This document shows positions 1-12,126 of a DNA stretch of 64,000 nt, in pieces. Each line of letters begins with the position of its first letter. Position 1 is the first letter of the stretch. This DNA comes from Gaiellasilicea sp963789355. Lineage in GTDB: Bacteria; Actinomycetota; Thermoleophilia; Gaiellales; Gaiellaceae. Under the pieces are notes generated by a model. The model saw only the letters and a program-made list of their open reading frames with translations, made no database searches and had not been told where the DNA came from. Location: contig CAWBKK010000002.1 in NCBI GenBank assembly GCA_963789355.1, forward strand, positions 558,001 through 622,000. Reading direction: 5' to 3'. The translations under genes were made by a program, and so were the position numbers.

Positions 1-1120
1 GCTCGCCGCACTCCACGATGTCCTGCCGCGCCCCGGCGAGCACCCGGACGTCGACCCGGATCAGGTCGTGCGCGAGCTTCCGGTCTTCAGTGCCGCTGCG
101 CCCGAGCAGCTCCCGGCGACCGGCTCGGATGCCGCGCTCGTCCAGCTCAGCTCGGTCCTCGGCGAGCTCGCCGAGGCGGTCCGCGATCTTCGGCGCGAGA
201 CGGACTCCGAGCGGCGCGAGCGGGTCGACGACCTTGCAGTCCTGATCGATCTGATCACGACCGGCTGGCAGGGACTGGACGCGCGGCTCGGCCGGATCGA
301 GCGCCAGGTCAGCCGGCTCGAGCCTGGCCGCCGCGAGCCGCCCCCGGCACCGCTACGCGTCGCGCCGGTCGCCGTCGAGCCCGCGCCGATCCCCGCCGCG
401 CCCGCCGCGCCCGCCGAGGTCGACGAGCCAGTCGAAGACATCGTGGTGCCCTTCGAGCCGGCGTCGAGCCCGTCGAGCCCGTCGAGCCGGAGTTCCCGCC
501 GCCCGCTGCGTCCGGGAGACGCGACCGGCTGCCGGTCGTGGCGGCGCTCACACTCGTCACCGCCGCGATCGGGACGCTTGCGGTGCTCCAGCTCGCCTCG
601 GGCGGGCCGGATCTCTCCAATCTCGTCTCGTCGCGTGAGCCGCCCGCGAAGCCGGCGGGCACAGGGACGTCGACGGTGACTCGACCGCAAGCGCCTCCGG
701 CCGCCATGACGACGACGCACAGCCATCCGGCCGCGCAGCCGACGACCTCGAGCGTCCTCGGGACGACTGTTGCCGCACCGCGGCCGAAGCCTCCGGCGTC
801 GACCGCCGCTTCGGCGACGAGCTCGCCGGCCCCGGCGGCGACCACGAGGCCCGCCCCGACGGCGACGAATCCGGCGGCCTTCCGGCCGACGCGCAACTGG
901 ACCTGGGCCGCCGTTCCCGGCGCCGACTACTACCAGGTCGAGTTCAGCCGCGAGGGGAACATCTTCTACCGGGCCACGCCGACGGTGACCCGCCTGACGC
1001 TCCCGGACTCGCTCCTGTTCGTACCGGGCTCCTACCGCTGGGTCGTGCGCCCCGGCTTCGGCAAGCCTGCCGCGAAGAATCTGGGCGAGCCGAGTGTGAA
1101 CTTGCCCTTCACCGTCTCGT

Positions 1121-2307
<1,187 letters not shown>

Positions 2308-2374
2308 GTGCGAGCTCCTTCGGTCGACGTTCGCTCTTGACTCCGCGCGCGATCGTATGACATTGTGGCCCTGC

Positions 2375-2388
2375 TGTAAACGTTCTCA
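2375..2388. promoter_or_regulatory. LacI-family operator-like palindrome
   Basis: TGTAAACGTTCTCA is a near-palindrome centred on CG; its reverse complement is TGAGAACGTTTACA. The half-sites share TGnnAACG, the typical form of LacI/CcpA-family operators. It lies between the divergent ABC ATPase start (2307) and the LacI coding region (about 2453), so it could autoregulate the regulator and control both directions. Assigning it to this LacI protein is inference. Confidence 0.55.
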
Positions 2389-2452
2389 GAAATCCTTTTC
2401 AGAATCGACGCGCAGCCGACTCGAGACCACGCCGACGGAGCACGTCGAGGTC

Positions 2453-3463
2453 GTGCCGACGATCACGACGGTCGCGCGGCTCGCGAACGTCTCCGTCGCC
2501 TCCGCCTCGCGCGTGCTGAACGGGATCCGCACGAACCCGGCGACGCTCGCGCGGGTGACCGAGGCGGCCGAGGCGGTCGGCTACGTGCCGAACGCCGCCG
2601 CGCGCTCGCTCCGCTCGCGGCGCACGGGCCAGATCGCGTTCGCGATGCCGGACGTCGGCAACCCGGTCTACACGACGCATGGTCGACTCGATCCAGGAGG
2701 TCGCGCGGGCGCGCGGCTGGCGGCTGATGCTGCACTCGACCGGAGCGGACGCCGAGGACGAGCTCGCGATGGTGCGCGACCTGAAGCACCGCTTCGTCGA
2801 CGGGCTGATCCTCGCGTCTCGCTCCACCTGACCGACGCGCACGCCGACGAGCTGCGGCGTGCGGCGGCGCCGGTGATCGTGATCGGCTGCCGCCGAACGC
2901 GGCACGACGCGTCGACACCGTCCGCGCGTACTCGCGCAAGGGCGCCGCGGAGGCGGTTCGGCACCTGCACGCGGTCGGACGGCGGCGGATCGCGTTCGTC
3001 AACGGGCCTCAGCACACGGCGCCCGGCGCGTCGCGCCGGCTCGGCTATCTCGACGGCCTGCGCTCGTGCGGCGCTCGCCCGCGACGACGCGCTGATCGAG
3101 GTCGCCGACGACTTCATGATCGAGCCCGGGCCGCCGCGCGACCGAGCGCCTGCTCGAGCGCGACGACGTCCCGACGCGATCTTCTGCGCGAACGACCTGC
3201 TCGCGATCGGCGCGCTCGTCGGCGCTGCGCGAGGCGGGCCTCGACGTGCCCGCCGACGTCGCGCTCGTCGGGATGGACAACACGACGCTCGCGGAGGTCA
3301 CCTGGCCGACGCTCACGTCGGTCGACCTCGGCTCGGCCGAGCGCGCGCGGATCGCCGCCGAGCTGCTGCTCGAGCGGATCGAGGACCCGGCGCGCGAGCC
3401 GCGCAGTCGTCGGCGTCGAGCCGCGCCTCGTCGTCCGCGCCTCGTCGGGAGCGACCGGCATGA
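2453..3463 (+). CDS. LacI-family transcriptional regulator (heavily frame-disrupted)
   Basis: Sugar-responsive repressor of the LacI/GalR family. The N-terminal helix-turn-helix is clear (TITTVARLANVSVASASRVL then NPATLARVTEAAEAVGYVPNAAARSLR). The periplasmic-binding-like effector domain is recognisable in pieces in all three frames: VDSIQEVARARGW, HLTDAHADELRRAAAPVIVIG, HAVGRRRIAFVNGPQ, DAIFCANDLLAIGAL and PADVALVGMDNT. At least six single-base shifts are needed to join them (near 2679, 2817, 2893, 3069, 3137-3240 and 3407). I chose the GTG at 2453 because an upstream ATG at 2357 would place the operator inside the gene. It ends in an ATGA overlap with the first permease. It probably controls the transporter and the hydrolases downstream. 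Confidence 0.78.
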   Translation: MPTITTVARLANVSVASASRVLNGIRTNPATLARVTEAAEAVGYVPNAAARSLRSRRTGQIAFAMPDVGNPVYTTHGRLDPGGRAGARLAADAALDRSGRRGRARDGARPEAPLRRRADPRVSLHLTDAHADELRRAAAPVIVIGCRRTRHDASTPSARTRARAPRRRFGTCTRSDGGGSRSSTGLSTRRPARRAGSAISTACARAALARDDALIEVADDFMIEPGPPRDRAPARARRRPDAIFCANDLLAIGALVGAARGGPRRARRRRARRDGQHDARGGHLADAHVGRPRLGRARADRRRAAARADRGPGARAAQSSASSRASSSAPRRERPA

Positions 3464-4393
3464 GCGCCGTTCCCGAGGCCGGCCGGCCGTCGCCGCGCGG
3501 CCGCAGCCGCGCCGGCGCGGGCCTCTCCGGCCGGGAGGCGATGCTGCTGCTGATCCCGGCGCTGCTGCCGATCGTGATCCTCAGCGTCATCCCGCTCGTG
3601 CGCGGGATCTACCTCGGCTTCACCGACGCGCAGGCCGGGCTTCGAGCGTCACGACGAACTTCATCGGGCTCGACAACTTCCGCGCGCTGCTCGAGGACGA
3701 CCTCTTCGTCAACTCGTTCAAGATCGGCCTGATCTGGTCGGTCGCCGTGACCGCGATCGGCTTCTGCTTCGCGCTCGGCCTCGCGCTCCTGCTCAGCCAG
3801 GACCTGCGCGGCCGCTGGCTCGCCCGCTCGCTCGCGCTCGTCCCCTGGGCGATGCCGGCGGTCGTCGTCGGGATCATGTGGAAGCTCGTCTTCCAGCCGC
3901 AGGCGGGGGTCCTGAACGAGATCCTCCGCCGCGCGCACATTCCCGGCGAGACCACGGACTGGCTCTCGAGCTTCAGCTGGGCGCTGCCCGCCGTGATCCT
4001 CGTCGGCGTCTGGGCCGGGATGCCGCAGACGACCGTTGCGCTGCTGGCCGGGCTCCAGTCGATCCAGGACGAGCTGCACGAGGCGGCGGCCGTCGACGGC
4101 GCGACCGCGTGGCAGCGGTTCCGGACGATCACGCTGCCGCAGCTGCAAGCCGGTGATCATCGCGATCACGACGCTCGACTTCATCTGGAACTTCAACTCG
4201 TTCGGGCTCGTCTACGTCCTCACCGAGGGCGGGCCGGCGGGCAAGACCCAGCTGCCGATGCTGTTCGCCTACAGCCAGGCGTTCGAGTACGGCCAGTTCG
4301 GCTACGCGTCGGCGCTCGGCAGCGCGATGGTGGTCGTGATCGCCGTCGTGCTCGTCTTCTACCTCTGGGGCCGGCTGAAGGAGACGAAGATGA
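3460..4393 (+). CDS. Sugar ABC transporter permease, MalF type (frame-disrupted)
   Basis: Inner-membrane permease of a carbohydrate ABC importer (binding-protein-dependent transport family). It has an N-terminal membrane segment (AMLLLIPALLPIVILSVIPLV), a periplasmic part (NFIGLDNFRALL), several further membrane segments and the EAA loop that docks the ATPase (LHEAAAVDGATAWQRFRTITLP). Frame shifts occur near 3643 and at 4145 (one extra C, between LPQL and KPVIIAITTLDF). In the sequence as given the frame runs without a stop into the next permease. The usual arrangement would be an ATGA overlap at 4390-4393, which needs one more base change just upstream. It starts by ATGA overlap with the LacI gene, so the two are cotranscribed. 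Confidence 0.82.
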
Positions 4394-5238
4394 TCGTCAC
4401 CACGCGTCCGAAGCGCGCGAAGAGCTTCCAGTACGTGGCGCTCGGCTTCTTCCTCGTCTTCCTCGGCTTCCCGCTCCTCTGGATGCTGTCGATGTCGTTC
4501 AAGGGGCCGCGCGAGCTCGTCCAGCTCTACCCCTCCTTCATCCCGGAGGACTTCACGTTCGAGAACTACCGGACGGCGCTGACCGAGGACGACCACCAGC
4601 TCCTCCGCAACGGCATCAACAGCCTCAAGGTGGCGATCGTGACGGCGCTGCTGACGACGATGATCGGGCTGCCGGCGGCCTACGTGCTCGCGCGGCGGAA
4701 GGGCCTGATCACGCGGCTCGGGCTCGGCTGGATCCTGCTCAGCCAGATGTTCCCGCTGATCCTGATCATCATCCCGCTCTTCCTGCTCCTGCGCGACCTG
4801 AAGCTGACGAACTCGCACGTCGGGCTCGTGCTCGTCTACGTCGTCTGGGCGCTGCCGTTCATCCTCTGGATGCTCTAGAGCTACGTGCGCGGGATCCCGC
4901 GCGACCTCGAGGAGGCGGCGACGGTCGACGGCGCGACGCGGTTCCAGATCCTGACCGGGATCATCGCGCCGCTGCTCCTGCCCGGGATCGTCGTCACGAC
5001 CCTCTTCGCGTTCATCACCGCCTGGAACGAGTTCTTCTTCGCGCTCGTCATCCTCGAGAGCCCCGATCTGACGACGCTGCCGCTGCGGCTCGCGCAGTAC
5101 GTCGGCATCGAGGGAGTCGTCAGATTCGGCCCGCTGGCCGCGGCCGCCCTGCTCGCGACCGTACCCAGCCTCGTCCTCTTCGCGATCATCCAACGCTGGC
5201 TCACGCGCGGCCTCCTCTCCGGGGCGGTCAAGGGCTAG
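4390..5238 (+). CDS. Sugar ABC transporter permease, MalG type, with internal TAG
   Basis: Second inner-membrane permease, partner of the MalF-type protein. A basic N-terminus is followed by a membrane segment (YVALGFFLVFLGFPLLWML), then NGINSLKVAIVTALLTTMIGLPAAYVLA in the core, the EAA loop IPRDLEEAATVDGA, and a C-terminus ending in LTRGLLSGAVKG. About 280 residues, normal for MalG. An in-frame TAG at 4876-4878 stands where MalG homologs normally carry Gln or another residue in the WML-x-SY motif before the EAA loop, and the same frame continues with full conservation afterwards. It is either a nonsense mutation (CAG to TAG would suffice) or a base-call error; if real, the permease would lack the ATPase-docking loop. 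Confidence 0.83.
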
Positions 5239-5309
5239 CGATGTCTCTCACACCGAACGAAACCCTGGCGTCGAGGACGGCGCCACGACCGCAGAAAGGC
5301 GGGTCAGTA

Positions 5310-6576
5310 ATGAGGAAGGTCATCGTGCTCGGCACCTTGGCCCTGCTGTGCTCCGTGCTCGTCGCCGGGGCGCAGGCAGGCAGGCAGGCCACCGTCGTCA
5401 AGCTCAAGTTCGCCACGTACGTGTGGCAGCCGACGACGGTCAAGGCGAACAAGGAGATCGTCGACGCCTGGAACAAGAGCCATCCCGGCATCCAGGTCGA
5501 GATCGTCCCGGTCGACGTCAACTCGGTCCACGACAAGCTGCTGACGAGCTTCGTCGGCGGCACCGCGGCGGACATCATCCACGACGAGGCCGCCGACATC
5601 GCCGGCTTCACGCAGCAGGGCTATCTGGCGAACCTGACGCCGCTGATCCCGAAGACGCTGAAGGCGTCGATCCCGAAGGACATCTGGGCGACGACCAACT
5701 TCGGCGGCAAGATCACGGGCGTCCCGTCGCTGCTGCAGACGTACAACATCTTCGCGAACATGACGATCCTGAAGGCGGCGGGGATCAAGGCGCCGACGCT
5801 CGCCAACCCGTGGACGTGGGCGCAGTTCCGGGCCAACGCGAAGAAGCTGACGAACGCGAGCCGCTTCGGCGTCTGCTGGGGCCTCCGCTCGCCGACGGCG
5901 GTGACGCAGACGATGTCGCTCAACTACGGCGGCCAGTTCTTCTACCTCGAGAACGGCAAGTGGACGTTCAAGTTCGGCCCGAACGACCAGAACGTCGTCC
6001 GGCAGATGCACGACATGATCCACGTCGACAAGTCGGTCGATCCCGGCCGCGACCGGGCTCTCCGGCAGCGCCGTGCTGCCCGCCTTCTTCGGCGGCAAGT
6101 GCGCGATGACGGTGGCCGGGAACTTCACGGCCCAGCGCATGATCCTGCAGAGCCCGAGGGGCTTCAACTGGGCGATGTTCCCGCTGCTGAAGGGCCAGAC
6201 GCAGCAGCAGGTGGCGAACCCGCAGACGTACTCGATCTCGCGCAGAGCACGAACAAGCAGTCGGCGATGTTCTTCATCGCCTACCTGGTCAACAAGCAGA
6301 ACCTGGCCAAGCTCGCGCTCGGCGACTGGCTGATCCCGGCGAATCCGGAGGCCGGCAAGGTGGCGCGCAAGTCGACCAAGCGCGCCGGCAGCTGGACGAT
6401 CGCGACCGAAGTCGGTCGTCCACTTCCGCAAGGGGAACTGGGTCTCGCTGGCGGCGTATCCCCGCTGGAAGGCCGAGGTCGCTCAGCCGGCCTTCGTCCA
6501 GTACCTGCGGGGCTCGATCACGCTGCAGGAGCTCGGCAAGCAGCTCGGCGACGGCTGGACGAGAGTCCGAGGATAA
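5310..6576 (+). CDS. Extracellular sugar-binding protein of the ABC transporter (frame-disrupted)
   Basis: Family 1 (MalE/UgpB-like) solute-binding protein, exported and delivering substrate to the permeases. The start at ATG 5310 gives a Sec signal peptide (MRKVIVLGTLALLCSVLVAG, no clear lipobox). The mature part begins with a strand typical of the family (KLKFATYVW), followed by WNKSHPGIQVEIV and TSFVGGTAADIIHDEAADIAGF. Near the end are FIAYLVNKQNLAKLALG and AFVQYLRGSITLQELGKQLGDGW. Frame breaks occur near 6045, 6243 and 6410. About 420 residues when repaired, a normal length. A large hairpin follows at once. The ligand is unknown; the neighbours suggest a glycoside or nucleoside-like compound. 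Confidence 0.83.
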
Positions 6577-6588
6577 GGAAGGCTCGCT

Positions 6589-6624
6589 CCCAGCCGGCCG
6601 GGCTTCCGCGGCCGGCCGGCTGGG
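6589..6624 (+). terminator. Strong intercistronic hairpin after the binding-protein gene
   Basis: A 13-base perfect inverted repeat, CCCAGCCGGCCGG at 6589-6601 and CCGGCCGGCTGGG at 6612-6624, encloses a 10-base loop, 12 bases after the stop codon. No T-run follows, and the next gene starts 31 bases on. It more likely protects the binding-protein mRNA or causes partial termination, as seen between malE and malF in enteric bacteria, than acts as a full terminator. Confidence 0.6.
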
Positions 6625-6655
6625 GCCATGACGAACGCGAAGCGAGGATGAGGAC

Positions 6656-7812
6656 GTGAGCGGAAACCTGCTGACCGACCGAGCCGTCGGCTGCCTCGCG
6701 GGAGCCGCGGTCGGCGACGCGCTCGGCGGCGCGACCGAGGGCTGGGAGTCGCACGAGATCGAGGCGCACTTCGGCGGCTGGGTGACCGGGATCGTCGAGT
6801 CGATCCGGCGGACGACGCAAGGTCGAGAAGGCGTTCTCGCCCTTCCACAAGGGCGACGGCCACGTCACCGACGACACGCTGATGACGCGCGTGCTCGTCC
6901 ACGCCTACGACGTCAAGCGGGACCACCTCGAACGCCTACGACGTCGAGGCGCTGATGGTGCCGGCGATCGTCGACGAGAAGACGTGGGTGCCCGAGCTCG
7001 ACCGCGAGGACCTGCTCTACCACCGGCTCTTCCTCGCCGAGAAGTGGCTCGTGCTCAAGCTCCGCTACGGCCACGCCGACCCGCGCGACGCGGGCGTCGG
7101 GAACATCGTCAACTGCGGCGCGGCGATGTACATCGCGCCCGTCGGGATCGCGAACGCCGGCGACCCGCAGCGGGCCTACGACGAGGCGCTCGACCTGACG
7201 GCCGCGCACCAGTCGAGCTACGGGCGCGAGGCGGCCGGCGTGCTCGCGGCGGCGGTCGCCGAGGCGATGCGGCTCGAGGCGACGCCCGACACCGTGGTCG
7301 AGACGTGCCTGCGGCTCGCCAAGGACGGCACGCGGACGGCGATCGAGGCGGTCGCGGACGCGGCGGCGAAGCTCGACGGCTGGCGCGACGGCGGGCTCGC
7401 GGAGCTGCGGCGTGCGTTCGCGCCGTTCGACTCGGTCGGCGAGCACTACGCGACGCCGGCGCTGAACGCGCGGATCCCGAGCCGGCTGCACGCGATCGAG
7501 GAGCTGCCGCTCGCGCTCGGGCTGCTCGTCGCGACCGGCGGCGACTACGAGGAGACGGTGCTCGGCGGCGTCAACTACGGCCGCGACTCGGACTCGATCG
7601 CCTCGATGGGCGGCGCGCTCGCGGGCGCGCTCGGGAATCCGCTCCGCCGCGACTGGGTCGACGACGTCTCGGCGGCGAGCAAGATCGACGTCGAGGAGGC
7701 GGGCCGGACGATGGCCGTCGTCGCGGCCGAGATCTTCGAGCGGGACGCCCAGCGCCACCAGGAGCGAGCGCAGGCGCTCGCCGCCCTGACTGCCGGCGAG
7801 GTGCCTGCGTGA
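6656..7812 (+). CDS. ADP-ribosylglycohydrolase-family protein 1 (frame-disrupted)
   Basis: Dinuclear-metal N-glycosidase fold of the DraG/ARH family. Start GTG 6656. Motifs: RAVGCLAGAAVGDALGGATEGW at the N-terminus, the metal-binding GHVTDDTLM segment, and the C-terminal metal site GVNYGRDSDSIASMGGALAGA. Frame shifts occur near 6823 and 6932, between which the TDDT motif sits. About 385 residues when repaired. It overlaps the next ARH gene by GTGA. Members next to sugar ABC transporters and LacI regulators are believed to hydrolyse N-glycosidic (ribosyl-like) small molecules rather than ADP-ribosylated proteins; here that is inference from context. Confidence 0.82.
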
Positions 7813-9155
7813 GAGTGACCTGGGTCCAGCCGGAGGATCTCGTCGGGCACGAGCTCCGGCAGGCCCGCGAGGAGGGCAAGGACGTCGACGACGTCGAGCG
7901 ACGCTGGTTCGCCGCAGGCGGGGAGCCCGCGCCGGGCCGCGGCGCGTCGCAGGAGCCGGTGGCCCCGGAGCTGCGCTCGCTCGCGCTCGAGCTGCTCGAC
8001 GAGCTCGACGCGCTGCCGCGCCCGCTCGCGGCGGCCGAGCCGGACGGCTTCGACGAGATCCTCGCCGCGGCCGAGCCGGCCGCGAGGAGCGAGCCACGCG
8101 ACCTTCCCGAGCGGATCGCGGGCGCGTGGCTCGGCCGCGCCGCGGGCTGCGTGCTCGGCAAGCCGGTCGAGAACATCCCGCGCGCGGGGATCCGCGCGAT
8201 CGCCGAGGCGACGGGCAACTGGCCGGTGCGGGCTGGTTCACGGCCGAGGGCCTCCCGGAAGAGGTCTCGGAGCGGTGGCCGTGGAACCGGGCGAGCCGCC
8301 CGACGAGCCTCGCCGAGAACATCGACGGGATCCCCGAGGACGACGACCTCAACTTCACGATGCTCGGCGTCGCTCTGCTCGAGCGCTGCGGGACGGGCTT
8401 CGACGCGCTCGACGTCGCCAAGATCTGGCTCGACTACATGCCGCCCGGCCGGATCTTCACCGCCGAGCGGGTCGCGGTGCGGAACCTGCTCGAGGCCCAC
8501 CTGCCGCCCGAGACGGCGACGCGCCGCAATCCGTTCCGCGAGTGGATCGGCGCGCGACTGCGGGTCGACGCCTACGGCTGGGCGGCGCCCGGCGACCCCG
8601 TCGCGGCGGCGCGAATGGCGTGGGAGGACGCGCGCGTCAGCCACACGGCGAACGGCGTCTACGCGGCGATGTTCATGGCCGCGGCGCACGCGGCCTCGCT
8701 GACGGAGTCGTCAGCGGCGGCGTGCGCGGACGTCGGCCTCTCCGTCGTCCCGGCCGAGAGCCGCCTCGCCGAGGCGCTGCGGGTCGGCGCGCGACCTCGC
8801 CGGCCGGCTCGACTGGGAGGACGTCGTCGACGAGCTCTACGCGCGTTACGACGGCTATCACTGGGTGCACGCGATCAACAACACGGCGCTCGTCGCCGCC
8901 GCGCTCTACGCGTTCGACGACGACTTCTCCGGCGGGATCTCGGCCGTCGTCCAGGGCGGCTGGGACACCGACACGAACGGCGCCGCCGTCGGCTCGATCC
9001 TCGGCGCGCTCGTCGGCGTCGACGGCATCGACGAGCGCTGGTCGGCGCCGCTCGGCGGCCGCTTCACGAGCTCGCTGCCCGGCTTCGACGGGATCACGAT
9101 CGACGAGCTCGTCCGGCGGACGCTCGCCGTCGCCGGCGCTCCCGCAGCCGCGTGA
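7809..9155 (+). CDS. ADP-ribosylglycohydrolase-family protein 2 (frame-disrupted)
   Basis: A second, divergent ARH-family protein of about 450 residues with an extra N-terminal segment of about 100 residues (VRVTWVQPEDLVGHELRQAR) that is rich in Glu/Arg. The ARH core starts at RIAGAWLGRAAGCVLGKPVE. The first metal motif is altered to EDDDLNFTML instead of TDDT, while the second is the canonical GGWDTDTNGAAVGSILGA. Frame breaks occur near 8228 and 8790. It starts at GTG 7809 overlapping the previous stop and ends in a GTGA overlap with the next gene, so the three hydrolase genes are translationally coupled. The changed first motif suggests a different substrate from protein 1. Confidence 0.78.
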
Positions 9156-10925
9156 GCATCCCGCTCGAGCAGCCGCGCGATCCGCTCGTGCCGCGGCCGA
9201 TCGACCTGTCCGACGCCGGTGCCGCTCGACCCGGGTGCCGACCTCGAGCCGCTCGACACGGCGAAGATCTTCGCCGCGCCGGACGATCCGGCGGACTGGC
9301 CGGCCTGGCGGGCGACGCTCGCTCGCTGGCGCGCCGAGGCGGCGGCGCGGATCGGCTACGACGACAGCGGCCTACGACGCGCCCGAGTACGCCTGGACGC
9401 GGGGCTGCCTCGTCGTCGCGCTCGTCTGGCTCTGGGACGAGCTGCTCTACGACCACGAGGCCGGGCAGCTTCACTCCGGAGCGGTTCTGCGCCGAGTCGG
9501 AGCGCGAGTTCGGCGGCTTCGACGGGATCGTGCTCTGGCACGCGTACCCCGTGATCGGGATCGACGAGCGCAACCAGTTCGACTACTACCGCGACGTCCC
9601 CGGGATTCGCGAGCTCGTCGCCGAGCTCCAGTCGCGTGGCCTGCGCGTCTTCGTCAACTACAACCCGTGGGACGTCGGCACGCGGCGCGAGCCGGTCGCC
9701 GACGATCTCGCGCTGGCGGAGCTCGTCCGCGAGCTCGGCGCCGACGGCGTCTTCCTCGACACGATGAAGGAGGCGCAGCCGGGGCTCCGCGCGGCGCTCG
9801 ACGACGTCCGGCCCGGAATCGCGCTCGAGGGCGAGTCGACGCTGCCGCTCGCGCGCATCTGCGATCACCACCTCTCCTGGGCGCAGTGGTTCGCCGACAG
9901 CGAGGTGCCGGGCGTGTTGCGCGCGCGCTGGTTCGAGCAGCGGCACATGCTCCATCACACCCGCCGCTGGAACCGCGACCACGCCGCCGAGCTGCACGGC
10001 GCCTGGCTCAACGGCGTCGGCGTCCTCGTCTGGGAGAACGTCTTCGGAGCCTGGGTGGGCTGGAACGAGCGGGACAAGGCGATGCTGCGGGCGATGCGGC
10101 CGATCCAGCGGGAGTACGCCGAGCTGCTCGCGACCGGCGAGTGGACGCCGCTCGCGGCGGCAAGTCCTGACGCGAGCGTCGTCGGGTCACGCTGGACCGA
10201 CGGCCGCACGACGCTCTGGGCGCTCGCGAACCGAGGCGACGCGTATGCAGGCGCGGTCGGCGAGCTCGAGGTCGAGCTGCCGGCACTCGGGATCGCGGCG
10301 TTCCTCGGCTCGGAGCAGATCATGGTGGCCGGCCAGGGCGACGCGAGCTTCCCCGCGCTCGAAGCGGTGCGCGTGCCGGCGCCGATCGTCCGGGCGGACG
10401 CCCCGCCGGAGGGCTTCGTCGCGGTCGAGCCGCGACCGGTGACGGCCGTCTTCCGCCGCCGCGAGACGGGCACGTACGGGGAGGCGCCCTACGTCGAGGA
10501 GTGGAAGCCGCTGCCGCCGCGCCTGCACGACTTCGTCGAGGTCGAGCGTCCGGCGCCGCGCGGCCGCTTCGCGATCTCGGTCCGCGAGGTGCAGACCGGC
10601 CTCGATCTCGCCCAGGCGCGCGCCTACGCCGCCTCGGCCGGCGCCCGGCTCCCGACGGAGGACGAGTGGCAGCTCGCCGCCGAGGCGGGACTTCTCGATC
10701 TGTCGGGGCCGCGGGTCTGGAACTGGACCGAGAGCGAGCACTCGGACGGCCGCACCCGCTTCGCGATCCTGAAAGGCGGCTCGGACTGGGTGGCCGAGGG
10801 CTCCGACTGGTACGTCGACGGGGGCCCGCAGGAGCCCGAGCTACTCCCTGAAGCTGCTGCTGCTGGGCGGCGGGCTGATGCGGTGGTCCCGGATCGGATT
10901 CCGGCTGGCGGTGGATCTCCCGTGA
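9152..10925 (+). CDS. TIM-barrel glycosidase-like protein fused to an FGE/sulfatase-modifying-factor-like domain (frame-disrupted)
   Basis: About 590 residues when repaired. The central part looks like a hydrolase TIM barrel (GIVLWHAYPVIGIDERNQF, LRVFVNYNPWDVG, LGADGVFLDTMKEAQPG, IALEGES), with an Asp after a hydrophobic strand and a following Glu in positions typical of retaining or inverting glycosidases. A beta-rich segment follows. The C-terminal 100 residues match the formylglycine-generating-enzyme fold (ARLPTEDEWQLAAEAG, VWNWTESEH, FAILKGGSDW and, after a shift near 10841, a LMRWSRIGFRLAVDLP end). Further frame breaks are near 9220, 9366 and 9470. No Cys pair of catalytic FGE is visible, so the domain is probably a binding module. 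It is the last of three overlapping hydrolase genes. Specificity unknown. Confidence 0.65.
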
Positions 10926-10935
10926 GCCGGCTCGC

Positions 10936-12122
<1,187 letters not shown>

Positions 12123-12126
<4 letters not shown>

